A stretch of DNA of 10,013 nt from JAUXIQ01 sp030620925 [NCBI: Nitrospinota bacterium] (GTDB taxonomy: Bacteria; JAUXIQ01): the NCBI GenBank assembly GCA_030620925.1, contig JAUXIQ010000042.1:1-10013 (forward strand), read 5' to 3'. The translations under genes were made by a program, and so were the position numbers. Below are positions 6,828-10,013 of this stretch, piece after piece. How positions within the stretch are numbered: the stretch's first letter is position 1; each line of letters opens with the position of its first letter. The notes beneath the pieces were generated by a model, which saw only the letters and a program-made list of their open reading frames with translations, was not told where the DNA came from and did not search any database.

Positions 6828-7840
6828 AGATGATGACGGATGAAACAGCGATTATCGGAGCAGGGAGCTGGGGCACAACACTTGCCGTCCTGCTGGCCCG
6901 CAAGGGCATAAAGGTGAAGCTTTGGGTTTACGAAGCCGAACTGGTGGAAGCGATAGAAAATAAGAGAGAGAACACCCTCTACCTGCCCGGTTTTGAGATA
7001 CCGCAAATCGTGAAACCCAGCGGCTCACTGGAAGAGGTAGTGGCTGGTTGCAGAATCATACTCAACGTGATGCCTTCACACGTAGTACGGGGGGTCATGT
7101 CTCAACTCTCCAGCCACTTTAAGGGTGATGAAATAGTGGTCAACACCTCCAAAGGTATCGAGAACGATACCTTGATGACCATGGATGAGCTTCTCAGGGA
7201 AGTTACCCCCCCTGCCCTTCATCGGCGTCTCTCCTTCCTTTCCGGACCCACTTTCGCCAAGGAAGTCGCCGCCGGTAAACCCACCGCGGCCTCTGTCGCT
7301 TCAAAAGACGACGAGGCGGCCAAAGAGGTTCAGGAGCTGCTGAGCGACTCCAGCTTTCGTCTTTACACTAACCCGGATGTCGTCGGCGTGGTATTGGGCG
7401 GAGCCTTCAAGAATGTAATTGCGGTAGCTGCGGGGATATTGGACGGTCTGGAACTGGGGGACAATACACGCGCCGCACTCATTACCAGAGGCCTGGCGGA
7501 AATGACCCGCCTGGGGGTAAAGATGGGAGCGGACCCTGCTACATTCTCCGGGTTGTCCGGCATAGGGGACCTGGTGCTTACCTGCTCCAGCAACCTGAGC
7601 AGAAACCACACCGTAGGGTATAAACTGGGCCAGGGCCAAAAACTGCAGGATATACTCAGTGGAATGAAGATGGTCGCCGAAGGGGTGAAGACGGCCAAAT
7701 CGATCATGGGTCTCAGTGAGAAACATGGGGTCGAGCTGCCCATCTCGCAGAAGACATACTCGATACTATATATGGATGAAGACCCCAAAAAGGCCGTCAT
7801 GGAGCTGATGACCCGGAGCCTAAAAGGAGAACTCGACTGA
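6824..7840 (+). CDS. gpsA: NAD(P)-dependent sn-glycerol-3-phosphate dehydrogenase
   Basis: This cytoplasmic enzyme reduces dihydroxyacetone phosphate to sn-glycerol 3-phosphate for phospholipid synthesis. The 338 residues match the family (about 330-340). Features in order are the Rossmann motif GAGSWGTTLA (12-21), the NTSKG motif with K110, SGPTFAKEVAAG (140-151), catalytic K196 in AFKNVIA, GDNTRAALITRGLAEM (212-227), SGIGDLVLTC (245-254) and NLSRNH with R260, and EGVKTA (286-291). No key residue is missing. The first ATG (6824) overlaps the glnE stop by 4 bp, but the nearest Shine-Dalgarno-like AGGA (6821-6824) sits directly at it and is better spaced for the in-frame ATGs at 6830 or 6833. 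The mature protein may therefore start MTDETAIIGAG, with 335 residues. Tight coupling to glnE implies one transcript, although the two functions have no known direct link. Confidence 0.97.
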   Translation: MKMMTDETAIIGAGSWGTTLAVLLARKGIKVKLWVYEAELVEAIENKRENTLYLPGFEIPQIVKPSGSLEEVVAGCRIILNVMPSHVVRGVMSQLSSHFKGDEIVVNTSKGIENDTLMTMDELLREVTPPALHRRLSFLSGPTFAKEVAAGKPTAASVASKDDEAAKEVQELLSDSSFRLYTNPDVVGVVLGGAFKNVIAVAAGILDGLELGDNTRAALITRGLAEMTRLGVKMGADPATFSGLSGIGDLVLTCSSNLSRNHTVGYKLGQGQKLQDILSGMKMVAEGVKTAKSIMGLSEKHGVELPISQKTYSILYMDEDPKKAVMELMTRSLKGELD

Positions 7841-7869
7841 TAGTTGAAGTATAGACTGAAGGGTCTTAC

Positions 7870-7899
7870 TTGAGACAATGAGTTAAAAAGCCCTATATT
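7870..7899 (+). promoter_or_regulatory. Candidate sigma-70-like promoter for larBC
   Basis: TTGAGA (7870-7875) and TATATT (7894-7899) are separated by 18 bp, within the 85-bp gap after gpsA. The expected transcript start near 7906 leaves about 20 nt before the larB TTG, enough for the AGGAG at 7916-7920. The -35 half lies inside a weak bulged inverted repeat (AGGG-T-CTT 7860-7867 with AAGCCCT 7888-7894), which lacks a T run and is not called as a terminator. Read-through from gpsA is also possible. Confidence 0.55.
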
Positions 7900-7915
7900 G
7901 CTTTCACTAAAGTAC

Positions 7916-7920
7916 AGGAG
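7916..7920 (+). promoter_or_regulatory. Ribosome-binding site deciding the TTG start of larB
   Basis: AGGAG lies 5 nt before TTG 7926. The next in-frame ATG is residue 24 of the protein, inside the conserved N-terminal helix region, so the TTG is the better start. Confidence 0.75.
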
Positions 7921-7925
7921 CAGAC

Positions 7926-8684
7926 TTGGAAACATCGGCTTTAAAAGAGTTGCTGGAGAAGATTTACAACCGGAGTATAGAGCCCGACCAGGCAATGGAA
8001 CTCCTTAAAGACCTCCCTTTCGAGGATATGGGGTTCGCGCAGGTAGACCATCACAGGACGCTGCGCCAAGGGTTTCCGGAAGTGGTCTATTGCGAAGGTA
8101 AGACCGTGGATCAGGTAGTGGCGGTAGTTGACAGCCTGCGGAAAAGAAACCACGGCGTTCTGGCCACCAGAGCGGAACCCCACGTTTACGAAGCGGTTAA
8201 ACTCATAGACGACAGAGCTGAATATAACCCCATCGGAAGGACCGTTACCATCAAGACTGTGGAGAAGAAACCCACCGAAGGTATGGTACTCATCCTCACA
8301 GCAGGCACCTCCGATATACCCGTTGCCGAAGAGGCGCTGAGCACCGCGGACCTGCTGGGCAGCGCCGTGGAGACACTCTACGATGTGGGAGTGGCCGGGA
8401 TACACCGGCTGCTGGGGCGAAGAGAGGTTCTGAACCGGGCACGCGTGATAATCGTGGTGGCGGGGATGGACGGCGCCCTGGCCAGCGTGGTGGGAGGCAT
8501 GGTGGACAAACCGGTCGTCGCCGTGCCCACCAGCGTAGGCTACGGTGCCAGCTTCGACGGTGTAGCGGCCCTACTCACCATGCTGAACAGTTGCGCTGCA
8601 GGGGTGGCCGTGGTGAACATAGACAACGGTTTCGGCGCCGGCTGTATGGCTCACATGATAAACATTTTGGGCGAGAAAGAATGA
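7926..8684 (+). CDS. larB: Nickel-pincer cofactor biosynthesis protein LarB (carboxylase/hydrolase)
   Basis: LarB carboxylates the pyridinium ring of nicotinic acid adenine dinucleotide and cleaves the phosphoanhydride, releasing AMP and pyridinium-3,5-biscarboxylic acid mononucleotide. This is the first step to the NPN cofactor of lactate racemase and its relatives. The 252 residues match the family (about 245-255). Signatures are DHHRTLRQGFPEVVYCEGKT (41-60), GTSDIPVAEEA (127-137), DVGVAGIHRLL (153-163), VVAGMDGALASVVGG (177-191) and PTSVGYGASFDG (201-212). The C-terminal half is the PurE-like (AIR carboxylase-like) fold. C223 in the stretch LNSCAAG corresponds to the Cys reported in L. plantarum LarB (Cys221, from memory) to form a covalent substrate adduct. 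A TTG start is used. The stop TGA overlaps the larC ATG (ATGA), so the two are translationally coupled. Confidence 0.95.
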   Translation: METSALKELLEKIYNRSIEPDQAMELLKDLPFEDMGFAQVDHHRTLRQGFPEVVYCEGKTVDQVVAVVDSLRKRNHGVLATRAEPHVYEAVKLIDDRAEYNPIGRTVTIKTVEKKPTEGMVLILTAGTSDIPVAEEALSTADLLGSAVETLYDVGVAGIHRLLGRREVLNRARVIIVVAGMDGALASVVGGMVDKPVVAVPTSVGYGASFDGVAALLTMLNSCAAGVAVVNIDNGFGAGCMAHMINILGEKE

Positions 8685-9856
8685 AGACGGCCTACTTCCA
8701 CTGCCACAGCGGCGTAAGCGGCGATATGTTTATCGGCTCGCTGCTGGACGCCGGTCTTGATTTTAACCTTCTCGAAGAAGAAATTAAAAAGCTGGGCCTT
8801 ACCGGTTATCGGCTCGAACGGAATAGCGTAACCAGAAACGGGCTTTCAGCTATCAAATTCGACGTCATATTAGATCAGGAAAGTAGTGAAGAGCGGAACC
8901 TTGGCGATCTGCTGAAGATCATAAATGCTTCTTCCCTCTCTCCCTCTATCAAAGAGAGAGCCAGCGGGATATTCACCAGGTTGGCCGAGGCGGAGGCCGC
9001 TGTTCACGGTACTTTAATCGACGAAATCCACTTCCACGAAGTCGGTGCATTGGACGCCATGATAGACGTTGCGGGTGCAGTTTCCGCCCTGGAACTTATG
9101 GGAATAGAGAAAGTGGTCTCCTCTCCCGTGAACCTGGGTAGCGGGATGGTCGGGAGTTCACACGGGCAGATACCTGTTCCCGTGCCGGCGGTGCCGGAGC
9201 TTCTCAAAGGGAAGCCGGTTTATTCGGCTGGGCCGCAGAAGGAGTTGACCACCCCCACAGGGGCTGCCATTTTAAGCGCTCTGGTCGATGATTTCGGCCC
9301 CCTTCCCCCCATGGCAATCCAGACCACGGGGCACGGAGCAGGCTCTCAGGATTTTCCGGACATGCCCAACCTCTTGAGGGTATTCATCGGGTCTACAGCA
9401 GGCGGGGAAACCGCTGATACCGTGGCGGTGATGGAAACCAATATCGATGACCTGAACCCCGAGTTCTACGCCCCTTTCACTGAGAAGGCTCTGGAAGCCG
9501 GAGCGCTGGATGTATTCCTCACCCCCATCATCATGAAAAAGGGGCGGCCGGGAGTTAAAGTCACCATCCTCGCACAACCGGATAAGCAGCGTGAGCTCAG
9601 CGCCCTTCTTTTCGATGAAACCACGACCTTCGGCCTCAGGACCCGCTTGGAAACAAGGGACAAATTGAAGCGGGAGACGGTTGAGGTGGAGACCGTCTAC
9701 GGGAAAGTAAAAGTCAAGCTCGGTAAAGCAGGAGGAAGGATAACTAAGGCATCCCCCGAGGCCGAAAGCTGCATGCAACTCGCCGCTGAAAAGCAGGTTC
9801 CCGTCAGACTGGTTTACGACGAAGCCAAGAGAGCCTCCCAAACCCTGATACAGTGA
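8681..9856 (+). CDS. larC: Nickel-pincer cofactor nickel insertase LarC, single intact frame
   Basis: LarC is a CTP-dependent cyclometallase that inserts nickel into the dithiolated pyridinium mononucleotide to finish the NPN cofactor. The 391 residues fit the full-length family (about 390-420). Signatures are HSGVSGDMFIGSLLDAG (9-25), IHFHEVGALDAMIDVAGA (116-133), SSPVNLGSGMVGSSHGQIPVP (147-167), LTTPTGAAIL (189-198), TNIDDLNPEFYAP (253-265) and IIMKKGRPG (283-291). The C-terminal domain, which carries the CTP site in L. plantarum LarC, includes FDETTTFGLR (311-320). In that species the gene is split and needs a programmed frameshift, whereas here it is continuous. At the N-terminus the usual Y-F-D-C-F-S-G reads YFHCHSG, with His7 in place of Asp. 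The start is the ATG overlapping the larB stop. An earlier in-frame ATG at 8591 would add 30 Arg-rich residues lying inside larB and is unlikely. Confidence 0.95.
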   Translation: MKTAYFHCHSGVSGDMFIGSLLDAGLDFNLLEEEIKKLGLTGYRLERNSVTRNGLSAIKFDVILDQESSEERNLGDLLKIINASSLSPSIKERASGIFTRLAEAEAAVHGTLIDEIHFHEVGALDAMIDVAGAVSALELMGIEKVVSSPVNLGSGMVGSSHGQIPVPVPAVPELLKGKPVYSAGPQKELTTPTGAAILSALVDDFGPLPPMAIQTTGHGAGSQDFPDMPNLLRVFIGSTAGGETADTVAVMETNIDDLNPEFYAPFTEKALEAGALDVFLTPIIMKKGRPGVKVTILAQPDKQRELSALLFDETTTFGLRTRLETRDKLKRETVEVETVYGKVKVKLGKAGGRITKASPEAESCMQLAAEKQVPVRLVYDEAKRASQTLIQ

Positions 9857-9885
9857 GCTATATAGTCAATAACTGGTGTAGTACA

Positions 9886-9895
9886 TTCCATGGAA
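9886..9895. repeat. Short palindrome downstream of larC
   Basis: TTCCATGGAA is a perfect 10-bp palindrome 29 bp after the larC stop and about 55 bp before the outward promoter. It could be an operator half or chance. It has no T run and is not a terminator. Confidence 0.2.
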
Positions 9896-9949
9896 AGATG
9901 TGAGATTGTTTCGATATTTAAATAAATTTGCGTTATTGTAATTTTTTTC

Positions 9950-9978
9950 TTGACTTGCCTAAAACTATTTTTTATATA
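9950..9978 (+). promoter_or_regulatory. Strong sigma-70-like promoter reading out of the window
   Basis: TTGACT (9950-9955) and TATATA (9973-9978) are spaced by exactly 17 bp, in an AT-rich setting with an upstream T run. It would start a plus-strand transcript near 9985 for a gene beyond the right edge. The rest of 9857-10013 holds no reading frame I can support and no clear terminator for larC. Confidence 0.58.
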
Positions 9979-10013
9979 TATTAATGTCTGAAATGTTATC
10001 TTATTGAAATATA

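Noticed and set aside
7860-7894. Bulged hairpin after gpsA as a terminator
   Set aside because: The stem is short, interrupted by a bulge, has a 20-nt loop and no T run. The same bases make a better promoter.
8591-8680. A longer larC starting at ATG 8591
   Set aside because: The extra 30 residues are Arg/Gly-rich out-of-frame larB sequence. The family motif starts right after ATG 8681, which overlaps the larB stop in the usual ATGA manner.
8681-9856. A split larC with programmed frameshift as in L. plantarum
   Set aside because: The reading frame is continuous from the N-terminal domain to the C-terminal CTP-binding domain.
9857-10013. Phage, mobile-element or RNA-gene signals at the AT-rich right edge
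   Set aside because: There are no terminal repeats, no tRNA-like fold and no reading frame. Only a promoter-like element and one 10-bp palindrome can be seen.

Overview
This is a stretch of a bacterial chromosome carrying ordinary housekeeping and cofactor genes. No transposase, integrase, phage gene, tRNA, rRNA or CRISPR array is visible. The organism cannot be named from the sequence. A periplasmic Spy/CpxP-like protein and a YfgM-like membrane-anchored TPR protein starting with a PDEF-type segment hint at a diderm lineage (deltaproteobacterial grade or a related phylum). The SLTKDxALAG form of the CobD lysine loop is also, from memory, familiar in Chloroflexota, so the assignment stays open. 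Ile ATA and Arg AGG codons are common throughout.

Left part (1-1542). The window opens inside a gene for a small LTXXQ/Spy-like protein (1-372), closed by a textbook intrinsic terminator (397-430). After an AT-rich convergent spacer (431-643), a minus-strand gene (644-1348) encodes a single-pass membrane protein with a TPR domain. A 194-bp divergent region (1349-1542) follows. This left part is visibly richer in A+T than what comes next.

Right part (1543-9856). Six genes run on the plus strand. cbiB and cobD overlap by 17 bp and act together: CobD makes (R)-1-amino-2-propanol phosphate and CbiB attaches it to adenosylcobyric acid to give adenosylcobinamide phosphate. A long two-domain glnE (adenylylation and deadenylylation of glutamine synthetase) follows after a short gap, and gpsA (glycerol-3-phosphate dehydrogenase) overlaps its stop codon by 4 bp. 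An 85-bp gap holding a plausible promoter separates larB and larC, which overlap by 4 bp and encode two of the three enzymes that make the nickel-pincer nucleotide (NPN) cofactor. The third (LarE) and the user enzyme (LarA) are not in the window. The AT-rich right edge (9857-10013) contains a good sigma-70-like promoter pointing out of the window.

I found no convincing undescribed system. The points most worth a second look are the start and N-terminal extension of GlnE, a His-for-Asp change in the N-terminal motif of LarC, the mixed-function gene cluster, and the composition change around 1349-1542.
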